This document shows, one piece after another, positions 53,372 through 62,573 of a stretch of DNA of 64,000 bases. This stretch comes from Microstegium vimineum (taxonomy: Eukaryota > Streptophyta > Magnoliopsida > Poales > Poaceae), in assembly GCA_022036555.1 (NCBI GenBank), contig CM039137.1, positions 26,591,862 through 26,655,861 of the forward strand, written 5' to 3'. The position numbers and the translations under genes are program-made. How positions within the stretch are numbered: the first letter of the stretch is position 1; every line of letters begins with the position of its first letter. The notes under the pieces were generated by a model. It did not search any database, was not told where the DNA came from, and saw only the letters and a list, made by a program, of their open reading frames with translations.

Positions 53372-54881
53372 ATGTCCCACGGAGGTACTCTCAAGATGGG
53401 TCAGGGCATCATGGACGAGGTGAGGAGGAGGGTCGACCGCTCCAGCGATCTCTGGGGCCAGGAGGTGCTTGAGCTGCCCGACCCCAGAGATCCAGGGCGC
53501 AGATTCTTCAAGTTCGACGACCAAGCCGAGCTCGGGGAATGAGAGCACATGGAGGAGTTCCGGGCGTGGCTCGACCACGCGATGCGCGTGGCCGTGGGAG
53601 TCGCATCCGAAGACTTGTACAAAGGAATAAACGTAAGTTTCATCCTTCCCCTTTGATTTACCTTGGTTATTTTGCTGTCATTTGTTGTGACCTTCCTTTT
53701 TATCCTTGGTAGATGCTGAGGGCGAGGTCGCACGACAAGTCCCAGTTCAACCTGCGGACACAGGAGCAATGGCGCCAGCTCCCCGTCCTCCGTCCTTCGC
53801 TAGAGAAGGCGGAGGCCGAGGCCACCCAGGCGAAGGTCGAGGTGGTGGCCGCGCAGGAGGGGACCAAGGCCACCCAAGAGGAGGCCTCCCGGGCGCAGTC
53901 GAGGGCCGAGGCCGCCCTCAAGGAGGTTGTCGAGGTTGGGCAGCAGCGGAACGCTGCCCGGGAGGCCCGGCGTAAGGCGGAGGAGGAGTCCACCCAGCTG
54001 AGGGAGGAACTGGCTCGAGCAGCGGAACGTGTCCGGCAGCTCGAGGCCGACCTAAAGCAGGCGGCTGCCGACCGCACCTCCCTCGAGGGGCGGGTCCGGG
54101 AACTCCAGGCGGATGTTGACACCGTCTCCCGCGACCGCGACGCGCTGGGTGTCGCGGAGGAGAAGGCTTGAGCCCAGATCGCCGCTCTAGGAGAGGTGGC
54201 GGCTAACCAGAAGAGGGCCCTCGATAGTACTGGCAAGATCATCGAGGACCTCCGGGCTAAAAACAGCGACCAAGCTGCAGAGCTCGTCGACGTCCACCAC
54301 CAACTTCAGAGGGCTGCGCAGGACTACGTCACCCTGGAAGCACACGCCAAAGGTGAGTTTTTTAGAAGTGTTATTGAGCTCGCTTGGTCTCGCCCCTTCC
54401 CCTGCTTTTTGGTTTTGATGGAGTCTTCTATTTGTTCTGACAGAACTCGAAGGGGACTAGGCTCGAGCCCACGAGGATCTGACCAGTCTTCAGAACCTCC
54501 TCGAGGCGGAGACGAGTCTGAACGAGGGGCTTGGGGACGCCATCTCCTCCTTCTGCGACGGCATGGGTGTCAAGCCGGAGCTGCCGGTTGCAGGAGACGT
54601 GCGTGGAGATTCCCTCTTGCGCTGGCTCTTCACCGCGACCCGTGGAGTGACGGAGCAGGTCCGTACTGCCCTTCATATAGGCATGAAGCGGGCGCTCGCG
54701 ATTGTCCTACGACCTCGACGTCGTTGCCAGCGGCTTCGTCGTCGACCCGGAGCTGTCCGATGAAGCGAACATGGCGAGATGCCATGAGCTGATCGACGCC
54801 GTAGAGGTGCCCGACGGTGAGTTGGCGAAGCTGTTCGAGGCCGAGGTGCTTCCCCCGCCGGATGGCGATGGCGATGAGTAG
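53372..54881 (+). pseudogene. Antisense spliced coiled-coil gene of gypsy element 2, decayed
   Basis: A plus-strand gene opposite to pol. Exon 1 (53372-53632) ends AAC|GTAAGT. Exon 2 (53713-54352) follows an acceptor CTTGGTAG and ends AAAG|GTGAG. Exon 3 (54444-54881) follows CTGACAG. Exon 2 codes a long heptad-like helix rich in Glu, Ala and Arg (LEKAEAEATQAKVEVVAAQE, then LREELARAAERVRQLEADLK). Exon 3 codes a globular end (LNEGLGDAISSFCDGMGV, later DPELSDEANMARCHELID). In-frame stops lie near 53540, at 54168-54170 and near 54459, and a frameshift near 54705, so no full protein is made now. Antisense ORFs between pol and the 3' LTR are known in Tat-lineage gypsy elements. Their function is not settled. 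Confidence 0.7.
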
Positions 54882-55014
54882 TCGAGGCATGTGTGCCAAA
54901 TCTAGACAAGAAGGTCCATGTAATAGATTAGTTTTTGTGACAATATGATGTCGAGCCCCTGGGGCTTCTTAATTTTAATGCATTTTATTCGAGATGCATC
55001 GGGTGTTTTTATTT

Positions 55015-55900
55015 CTCGAGCTGTCTCTATTTCTCTTTGCCTGAGTCGTTGCTTGTGGACTAAGTATTCGACGCATGCTCGTATCCCTAGAGGGGGGGAG
55101 CGAGTGGGGGTACCATAGCCCTGAGGCGTAGGAGAGTCACCGGTTCGACGGCCCTCGACCCTTAGGGAGTTTGCGGCGTTTTTTACTTAGCTGTGAAGCG
55201 TACTCGGGGCAAAGGTGGAAAGAGAAGGCTGAGTTTCGAAAAAAACATTCAGGTTTTTAGAGGACTTATGAGGGGGGTCCCCCCTCCTGTCAGCCCCCGA
55301 GGGAGGCTTGACTTTGTAGGAGCAGAGTCGAGGCTACCTCAGAGTTATGAATGAATGTGAAATGTATTTCGAGAACATTTTATTCATTCATGATGCGATA
55401 AATGTACATAATGCATAAGATGCACAAGGCCTCAAGGCCCTAGGGGTAAAAGCGGTTTTCGGAGACTTTTTTAGGGGTACTCCCGGTTAGCCCCCGAGGG
55501 AGGCTCGACTCTGCGGGAGCAGGGTCGAGTCTACCTTTATGACCACGAGCGGTGATTTCTCGAGCCATTCTTACTTCTACCATCCTTGGTGCTCCACTTT
55601 TTGGCGCAGTTGTTGGACGCACGCCCGAGGCCCTCGAGGGGGGGGGAGCGAGTGGGAGTACCTTAGCTCGGGGGCGTAGGAGAGTTCCCGGCTCAGTACC
55701 CCTCGACCCTTGAGGGTCTCGAGAGCGTTTCCTACCCTACGTTAAGCGTGCTTCGAGGGGCAGAAGAAAGAGAGACGTCGAGGGGTAGAGTAAAATCTAC
55801 CTCGAGTCACGAATGAAAATGAAAGCAATAGGATCGCGGACTTTTTATTCATTCTTTATGCGAGAATTGTACATAAATGCGAAAATGTACGAGGCCTCGA
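55015..55900. repeat. Degenerate ~540-bp tandem duplication downstream of pol in element 2
   Basis: Block 1 (about 55015-55440) and block 2 (about 55556-55905) share, in order, GGGGAGCGAGTGGG, GGCGTAGGAGAGT, CCCTCGACCCTT, TTTTATTCATTC, TTGTACATAA or TGTACATAAT, and AGGCCTC-AGGCC. Sequence identity is moderate, so the duplication is old. It lies between the end of integrase and the antisense gene. Confidence 0.6.
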
Positions 55901-55903
55901 GGC

Positions 55904-58623
55904 CTAAGGATAGAAACGACGTAGCTGTTCGATGTTCCATGCGTTGGTGAGGGTCTCGCCCTTGCTGTTCTTCAGCTTGTAAGTCCCTGGCTTTAGCACC
56001 TCTGCCACGATGAAGGGTCCTTCCCAAGGTGGCATCAGTTTGTGACGCCCCTTGTTGCTTTGTCGGCGGCGCAGTACGAGGTCACCGACGTCGAGGTCCC
56101 TTTTGCGTATGTGCTTGTCGTGGTAGCACCGTAGCGTCTGCTGGTACCTTGCTGACTTAAAGAGGGTCGTGTTCCGGGCTTCCTCGAGCTGGTCGAGGGA
56201 GTCCTCTCGGGTTGTTGCGTTGGCTTTCTCGTTGTAGGCCTTTAATCGAGGGGACCCGTACTCGAGGTCAGTGGGGAGGACGGCCTCGGACCCGTAGATC
56301 AAGAAGAACGGGGAGAACCCTGTAGCTCGACCTGGCGTCGTTCTGAGACTCCATAGGACAGAGGGCAGCTCATCGACCCATCTCTTGTCGTGTTTGTTTA
56401 GCCGGTCGAAGATCCTTGGCTTGAGGCCCTGCAAAACCATACCATTGGCGCACTCGACCTGGCCGTTAGTTCGAGGGTGGGCGACTGCAGACCAGTTCAA
56501 CTTGATGTTGTGGTAGTCACAGAAGTCCAAGAACTTTTGGCCAGTGAACTGCGTGACGTTGTCGGTGATGATGGCATTGGGGACCCCGAAGCGGTGGACG
56601 ATGTCGGTGAAGAACAACACAGCTTGTCGAGATTGAATGTTGGCGATGGGTCGAGCCTCGATCCATTTAGAGAACTTGTCTATGGCCACGAGGAGGTGGG
56701 TGTGGCCACCTTTTGTTTTCTTCAGGGGGGCGACCATGTCGAGCCCCCATACTGCGAATGGCCAAGTTATGGGTATCATCTGAAGAGCTTGGGCGGGTAG
56801 GTGGGTCTGCCTGGCGTAGAATTGGCATCCCTTGCAAGATCAAACAAGTTTGGTAGCATCGGCGATGGCTGTCGGCCAGTAGAAGCCTTGTCGAAAGGCG
56901 TTTCCTACCAGCGTTCTTGGCACCGCGTGGTGGCCACAAGCCCCCGAGTGTAGGTCCTTCAGTAGTGCCCTCCCCTCCACGAGGGTGAGGCAACATTGAA
57001 GTACACCGGTAGGGCTGCGTCGATACAGCTCGCGGCCATCCCCATACAAGACGTAGGTTTTGGCGTGTCGGGCTATGCGTCGGGCTTCGGTACGGTCCTC
57101 TAGGAGCTCGCCCCGTATCATATACTCGAGGTAGGGTGTGCGCCAGTCCGTCGAGGGGGTTGGTGTTGCGGTTATTTCGTCGATCTCCATGACCTCTCCT
57201 TCGTTCGAGGGAGGATCGGTCGAGGAGGAAGGGTTGACCCCTTGCTCGAGGGCGGGAGGCCCCGATCCTAGGTCGACGGACAACTTGTGAAGGTCCCTCG
57301 AGAAGACGTCGGGAGGGACTGTACCTCGAGTGGATGCGGTTTTGGCTAGCTCGTCAGCGGCTTCGTTGTATCGGCAGACGATGTGGTTGAGCTCGAGGCC
57401 ATAGAATTTGTCCTCCAGCTTACGGACCTCCTTGCAGTAGGCTTCCATCTTGGGGTCGTGGCAGCTCAAGTCTTTCATCACTTGGTCAATTACCAACTGC
57501 GAGTCCCCTCGAACGTCGAGGCGTTGAACCCCGAGCTCGATGACGATGCGCAGACCGTTGATGAGGGCCTCGTACTCGGCTACGTTGTTGGAGGCGGGGA
57601 AGTGAAGGCGGATGACGTAGCGCACGTGGACCCCTGAGGGTGATATGAACAGCAATCCGGCACCTGCCCCCGTCTTCATCAACGATCCGTCGAAGTACAT
57701 GGTCTAAACTTGCGTCGGGGGTAGTTGGGTGTCGGTCCATTCTGCAATGAAATCTGCCAATACCTGCGACTTGATAGCCTTCCGAGGAGCGTAGGGGAGA
57801 GTTTCCCCCATGAGCTCGACCGACCATTTGAAGATTCTTCCTGATGCCTCCCAGTTCTGGATTATCTCCCTGAGGGGGAAAGACGAGACCACAGTTACTG
57901 GGTGGCCTAGGAAGTAGTGCTTGAGCTTTCGCCGAGTGAGGACGATGGCGTACAACAGCTTCTGGATGTGGGGGTATCTCACTTTGGTTTCTGAGAGCAC
58001 CTCGCTTATGAAGTAGACGGACCTCTGCACCAGCAGGGTGTGTCCCTCTTCTGCCCTCTCGACTACTATGGCAGCGCTGACTACCTAGGTAGTTGCTGCA
58101 ACATAGAGCAAGAGGGGCTCGGCTGGGCTTGGGGGCACCAAGATCGGTGGCGAGGTGAGTAAGGCTTTGAGTTTGGAGAGCGACTCCTTGGGCTCGACGG
58201 TCCATGTGAAGTGTTTTGTTTTCTTTATGAGGCGGTAAAGGGGTAGTGCCTTCTCTCCGAGCCATGAGATGAACCGGCTGAGGGCAGCGAGGCACCCTGT
58301 GACCCTTTGTACTCCCTTAAGATCGTTGATCAGGCCCATCCTAGTGATTGCGGTTACCTTCTCAGGGTTGGCCTCGATCCCGTGTTGGGAAACATGTACC
58401 CTAGGAGCATCCCTCGAGGGACCCCGAAGACACACTTCTCTGGGTTTAGCTTTATGTGATTTGCCCTGAGGCACCCAAACGCGATCTCGAGGTCCCCAAC
58501 TAGGTTCTCGACTTTCTTGGATTTGACCACGATGTCATCGACGTAGGCCTCGACGGTTGGCCCTATATGTTTTCCAAAGACATGGAGCATGCATCGTTGA
58601 TATGTGGCCCTGGCATTTCGCAA
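55904..58623 (-). pseudogene. RT (partial), RNase H and integrase of gypsy element 2, broken
   Basis: Starts in the middle of reverse transcriptase at RNARATYQRCM and includes the catalytic YVDD (about 58545). After a one-base frameshift near 58385 one frame runs to 55904. It includes the RT thumb, RNase H (MYFDGSLMKTGAGAG, DVRGDSQLVIDQV) and integrase (DKFSKWIEARP, then TDNVT where G is usual, then NGQVECANGM and PPWEGPFIVAEV). Three stops interrupt it: TAG 58085-58087, TAG 57704-57706 and TGA 56840-56842. All three are consistent with C-to-T changes on one strand or the other, typical of methylated, silenced retroelements. Confidence 0.88.
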
Positions 58624-58948
58624 ACCGAAGGCCGCCCGCGGGCTCCTCCATCCGGTGACCGCCCGCGATCTTGCTCGAGGGCATGCTCGAGCTGTTGGAG
58701 CCGTAGGCGCTCCTCCTTGACCTTGGCGAGCAGCTCTCGGACTTGCGCGATCTGGGCATCCTGAGGTGGATCAGCTTCACCTGGAACCGGGGGGGGTCTC
58801 GCGGCGGAGTAGCGTTGCGCCCTCCTCCTCCCGCATTCGCACCTGCGGCGTCGGTGGTCTCATCCTAGGAGTCGACCGGCGCGATGAGGTGGAAGCACTC
58901 CCGTGTGGGATCGTAATCCTCATCGGGGGAGTCTGAGTCGGGGTCGCC

Positions 58949-59674
58949 CTAGTCGAAGTTGGGGAAAGACCCCCTGCGCTCCTCCTCCAGTTGTCGTCGT
59001 AGCGTGCCCCAGGTGTAGTAACCTGGGGCCGGGGCTCGCCGTGGCACCGAGCGCTCATCTGGCGGAGGGGTGCCGACGAGGTTAGTCGTCACACGTAGCA
59101 GGTTCCCTGAGGACCCGTAACGTGCCTGCATCTGCGAGCCTACAAAAGCAGAACAGAGTCTGGCGTTGTTGTAGAGCCCGAGTGGAAACAGGTTGCGCGG
59201 TGGCGCGGCCGAGTATGTCGGAGAAGCCACGGGGACCCTCTGAGATGACGGTCTAGCGAAGCCAGAGTTAGGCTCAGCGAGGTACCCGCTCCCGACCCAC
59301 AAGCATGGGTCAAACAGGTTCCCGAAGGGAGGAACTATGTCACCAGCCGGGCCCGGAGAGATGGCGTCCAGCGTCTCGGAATCCGCGCGGTAAAGAGTGC
59401 GGCAGCATCGTTCACGCCTCCTCCTGGTGACAGGCGAGAGGCGCGAGTGGTGGGACCGTCGTCTGGTCCCCGTTGGCCCCGGTGTATCGGAGCCGCCGCT
59501 GTCCATGCCACCACTGGAGAGTAGAACCATGTCGTGGTCGTGGCCCGAGGACAAGAACTCTAGACTCCCGAACCAGACGATGGTGGCGAATGGAAATGGT
59601 GGGACGGTGGAATCCATCTGGGAGAGTAGTTCGGAGTTGATCAACACGCAAAGCCCCCTACCTGGCGCGCCAAC
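58949..59674 (-). CDS. 5' ORF of gypsy element 2 (gag-region remnant)
   Basis: A long frame right after the primer-binding site, containing IVWFGSLEFLSSGHDHDMVL; the open frame extends a little into the LTR. It shares the FGSL(E/D)F segment with the 5' ORF of element 1. No Gag core or zinc knuckle is present. Downstream, coding-like pieces (58535-58780, with repeated charged residues) end abruptly at the junction with reverse transcriptase near 58625. Confidence 0.5.
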   Translation of the reverse strand, partial: VGAPGRGLCVLINSELLSQMDSTVPPFPFATIVWFGSLEFLSSGHDHDMVLLSSGGMDSGGSDTPGPTGTRRRSHHSRLSPVTRRRRERCCRTLYRADSETLDAISPGPAGDIVPPFGNLFDPCLWVGSGYLAEPNSGFARPSSQRVPVASPTYSAAPPRNLFPLGLYNNARLCSAFVGSQMQARYGSSGNLLRVTTNLVGTPPPDERSVPRRAPAPGYYTWGTLRRQLEEERRGSFPNFD

Positions 59675-61024
59675 TGTCGGTGTTATGACCCAGGGGGTCA
59701 AGACCACCAACTAGTAAATTTGTATATTGCGTGCTCCCCCTCCCAGATGTGATGCAAGAAGAACACAAGATTTATCTTGGTTCGGGCAAAGAAGGCCCTA
59801 CGTCCAGCTGGGGAGGATGGATTGTATTATCTTGCACCGAAGTGCTCGTACAGGGGGGGGTACAAGCTGGTTTACACGAGGGTGCTCAGGATGAGCTGAG
59901 GCCTAGGACTAGCAGGGCTACCCTAGGTGGTCGGTTGATTGCTTGAGATGCTGATCAAGCAGGCAAGGAGTGGTGTTGCGAGAGTGGGCAGATGTCCGAT
60001 GATCTGACCTCTGCTCGGCTTGGAGGTGGAGTTCTGATTCTATTTTTGTGTCCCCTCTCTCTCTTATCCCAGCGTCCCCTTTTATAGGCCAAGGGGAGGC
60101 TTAGGGTTACAGGAACCTAGTACGTATCGGAATGGGAGACATGTCTGTGCGCCATGCCTGCGACGAGACGTCGATCGCTGTAGCGACATGTTCCTTTTGT
60201 ACTTCCGGTGTTTCAGGGCATGGCGATAGCAGACCGGACACCGTCGTACAACATGGCGCAGTACGGTTGGCCTTCTATAGATGGGTACGAGTCCCACAGT
60301 CGACGCGGGACGGACTGGACGGGAGCCATGCCGGAGTGGTTGGAGACGATGGTCGAGCCCCCTGGTCGAGGGGGGTCGAGGCCAGCGTGACCCTGTCGTA
60401 TCCCTGAAGACACAATCGAGGGTTGTCCTGTTCATGGCTCGAGGGGGTGCCTCTGGATTCCGTACCTGCGATGTGGCCACAGCGGCCGCACGGTTGACGG
60501 AGGTCCCGGGCATGGGCGGCGAGTTGATGGATTTGACTGTGGTAGTGGGCGCTCATGGCGTTAGGCGGGAGCAGGTAGGCACATTGGATCCCCTTTACCC
60601 CATACCGGGAGCAGGTAAGTCGATCGAGCTTCCTTCTCAGGGGTCGTTCGATCGACCCCTCGTCCGTCACGGGGGTCGAGGTAGAGACGGAGGGGTCGTT
60701 CGTTCGACCCCTGTCCGTCAGTCGAGGTAGAGACGGAGGGGTCGTTCGTTCGACCCCTGTCCGTCAGTCGAGGTAGAGGCGGAGGGGTCGTTCGTTCGAC
60801 CTCTGTCCGTCAGTCGAGGTAGAGGCGGAGGGGTATCCTGCCTTCTGTGTTTTCCGCAATGGGCCGGCCCACGACTGGTCACTGTTGCCGGTGAGGGAGG
60901 CATTTGCGTGATGGACTTCCTCCATTGACTTGAACGGCTGATCGGATCCTGCCTTAAAAGTGGTTGCTATGTTGAACTTTAGATTATCACAAGTTTAAAG
61001 TACCCTTTATCTTTGTACCCGACA
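59675..61024 (-). repeat. 5' LTR of gypsy element 2 (1350 bp)
   Basis: Direct copy of 51117-52640 with fewer 46-bp minisatellite units. The primer-binding site TTGGCGCGCCAGGTAGGG lies immediately inside, at about 59656-59673 on the minus strand. Confidence 0.9.
60694..60831. repeat. 46-bp LTR minisatellite, three copies
   Basis: Units start at 60694, 60740 and 60786 and match the seven-copy array in the other LTR, including the GGGGTCG/CGACCCC hairpin; the last unit has one change in the stem. A diverged unit precedes them. Confidence 0.9.
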
Positions 61025-61029
61025 CATGG

Positions 61030-61286
61030 TATGTAATAATTTGAATAGACTTTTCCTTCACGAAAACGGATGCAGCCCAAATATTTTCTATTATCTAAAA
61101 ACTATATTATTCGGATGTACACAAGTGCCTACCCACAAACAAAGCCTTAAGAATGAGCTGCCTCGGCAACAGCAGCATTCAAACACGAACAGTGCGAGGA
61201 AATGAAAAGTGTAGCAGTAGGGAATAAATAAGAGAATGAAAAAGAAAATAAGAACAGCAGCATTCAAACACGAACAGTGCGAGGAA
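61030..61286. other. Intergenic DNA, no gene seen
   Basis: The string AACAGCAGCATTCAAACACG occurs near 61168 and again near 61254, showing that the duplication in this area began before the regular 63-bp array to its right. No coding feature. Confidence 0.5.
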
Positions 61287-61480
61287 ATGAGAAAGTGTAG
61301 CCGCAGAGAAGAAATAAGAGAAAGAACATTAAACAAAATTAAACAGAAAATGAGAAGTGTAGCCGTAGAGAAGAAATAAGAGAAAGAACATTAAACAAAA
61401 ATAAAACAGAAAATGAGAAGTGTAGCCGCAGAGAAGAAATAAGAGAAAGAACATTAAAAAAAATAAAACAAAAATTAAAC
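61287..61480. repeat. Three-copy ~63-bp tandem repeat downstream of tRNA-Ser
   Basis: Units start at about 61287, 61350 and 61413. Each carries GTGTAGCCG(C/T)AGAGAAG, then AAATAAGAGAAAGAACATTAA and an A-rich end. On the tRNA (minus) strand this is the 3' flank, and the T-rich ends can serve as RNA polymerase III stops. Confidence 0.8.
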
Positions 61481-61486
61481 AGAAAA

Positions 61487-61568
61487 CGTGGTCGGCAGGA
61501 TTCGAACCTGCGCGGGCAAAGCCCACATGATTTCTAGTCATGCCCGATAACCACTCCGGCACGACCAC
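61487..61568 (-). tRNA. tRNA-Ser (anticodon AGA)
   Basis: On the minus strand the acceptor stem GTGGTCG pairs with CGACCAC, followed by discriminator G. The anticodon stem CATGA/TCATG holds the loop CTAGAAA, so the anticodon is AGA. A long variable arm (GTGGGCTTTGCCCGC region) is typical of tRNA-Ser. The T arm is GCAGG-TTCGAAT-CCTGC. It spans 82 nt without intron. The A and B box internal promoters are intact (GGAGTGGTTATCGG region and GGTTCGAATCC). A TTTT run directly follows as terminator. It is presumably functional. Confidence 0.95.
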
Positions 61569-62573
61569 TTTGTTTTTATGTTAAATGTAAGTCTCAGTTA
61601 TAAAAATAATTTATGAATTGGTAATAATCATGCTATAAAGTTGCCGCTGATAATTCATGTAGCACGACATTTTTCCTAGCATCACGTAGATATTATGGCA
61701 TGGATGACCTAGCATGCAGATTTCGAGTTTGGCTGACGGCAAGACATGGCCCATTCTCAGATCCAAAGCCTGAACTAAGTTTCTGCCAGATTTGTTGGAT
61801 TCAAGGAATGTTTCTAGACTGAGACATCATGTAGATTCATACTAATTACATGGAAATCAGGAACCTTGTTTTCAGCTTTAGTGTTCTCGAGAGTCGAGAG
61901 AACGTGTAGAACAGTTGTCTTGAGTGCTGGCTGCTGAGAATCCAAATGGTGAACGAAGGGATGATCAACCCAGGTTTGTAGGAACCGGTTGCATTTCGAC
62001 ATCCATGAGACCATGACACAATGCGCTTTGTGCTTCCCCTTTCAGACAGTCTTAGGCAAAGTCTCAGTAAGGTTACTCCACAAAACCTTTTTCTAAAGAT
62101 GCACTGAAATCCCTAGCCAGGCACTTATGCAAAAATATAGATGTAGTGATTAAAAACTAGATTAAAGGTGATGAAATGATGCCCAGCACAAAATCTAACT
62201 TCCACTTGTGTATTGATTTATGGGTAATAGTCATATACATCACACTACCATAGTACCATGGGTACTCAGTACTCAATCATTTACATCTCCAGCACATAAC
62301 ATCGATGACATAATGATTCAGAAAATAAAAATATAAACATGGGTATACACAAAAGAAACACAAACTAGATCAGGCCTAAATATCATTCCGCATGAACGGA
62401 AACTTACAAGGTCTTCCACAAGTGTGTAGTTCCAAATTACAAGCAGCCAGTACATCTGCTGCTGGGCATTGCACAATATGCCACAGCCTGGCGGCCTGGC
62501 AATGCAAGGTGAGCCTCTCTGCATGGCTGGGGCAGTTGTATTATTAGCTCTATCACGTTACTGATCACACATC
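61569..62573. other. Intergenic DNA and 3' flank of the DUF6821-type gene
   Basis: Contains a 66-codon minus-strand frame (61814-62014) without recognisable relatives. The part next to 62574 is the likely 3' UTR of the minus-strand gene. No other feature. Confidence 0.45.

Larger units (their letters stand above)
51117..61024 (-). mobile_element. Ty3/gypsy LTR retrotransposon 2, internally deleted
   Basis: LTRs at 51117-52640 and 59675-61024 bound a 9.9-kb element with perfect CATGG duplications (51112-51116 and 61025-61029). It runs on the minus strand, like element 1, and shares with it the primer-binding site, hairpin block and pol sequence. The 5' ORF region is joined directly to the middle of reverse transcriptase, so protease and the RT N-terminus are deleted. 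The rest of pol has a frameshift and three stops. Between pol and the 3' LTR lies an antisense spliced gene, a feature known from Tat-lineage gypsy elements. Lineage assignment is inference. Confidence 0.92.

Noticed and set aside
53306..54242. Minus-strand frames of up to 180 codons opposite the antisense gene
   Set aside because: Ser/Arg-rich shadows of the coiled-coil exons. Codon pattern and splice sites support the plus strand.
61814..62014. 66-codon minus-strand frame
   Set aside because: No relatives recognised, no splice context, and in the 3' flank of a real gene.
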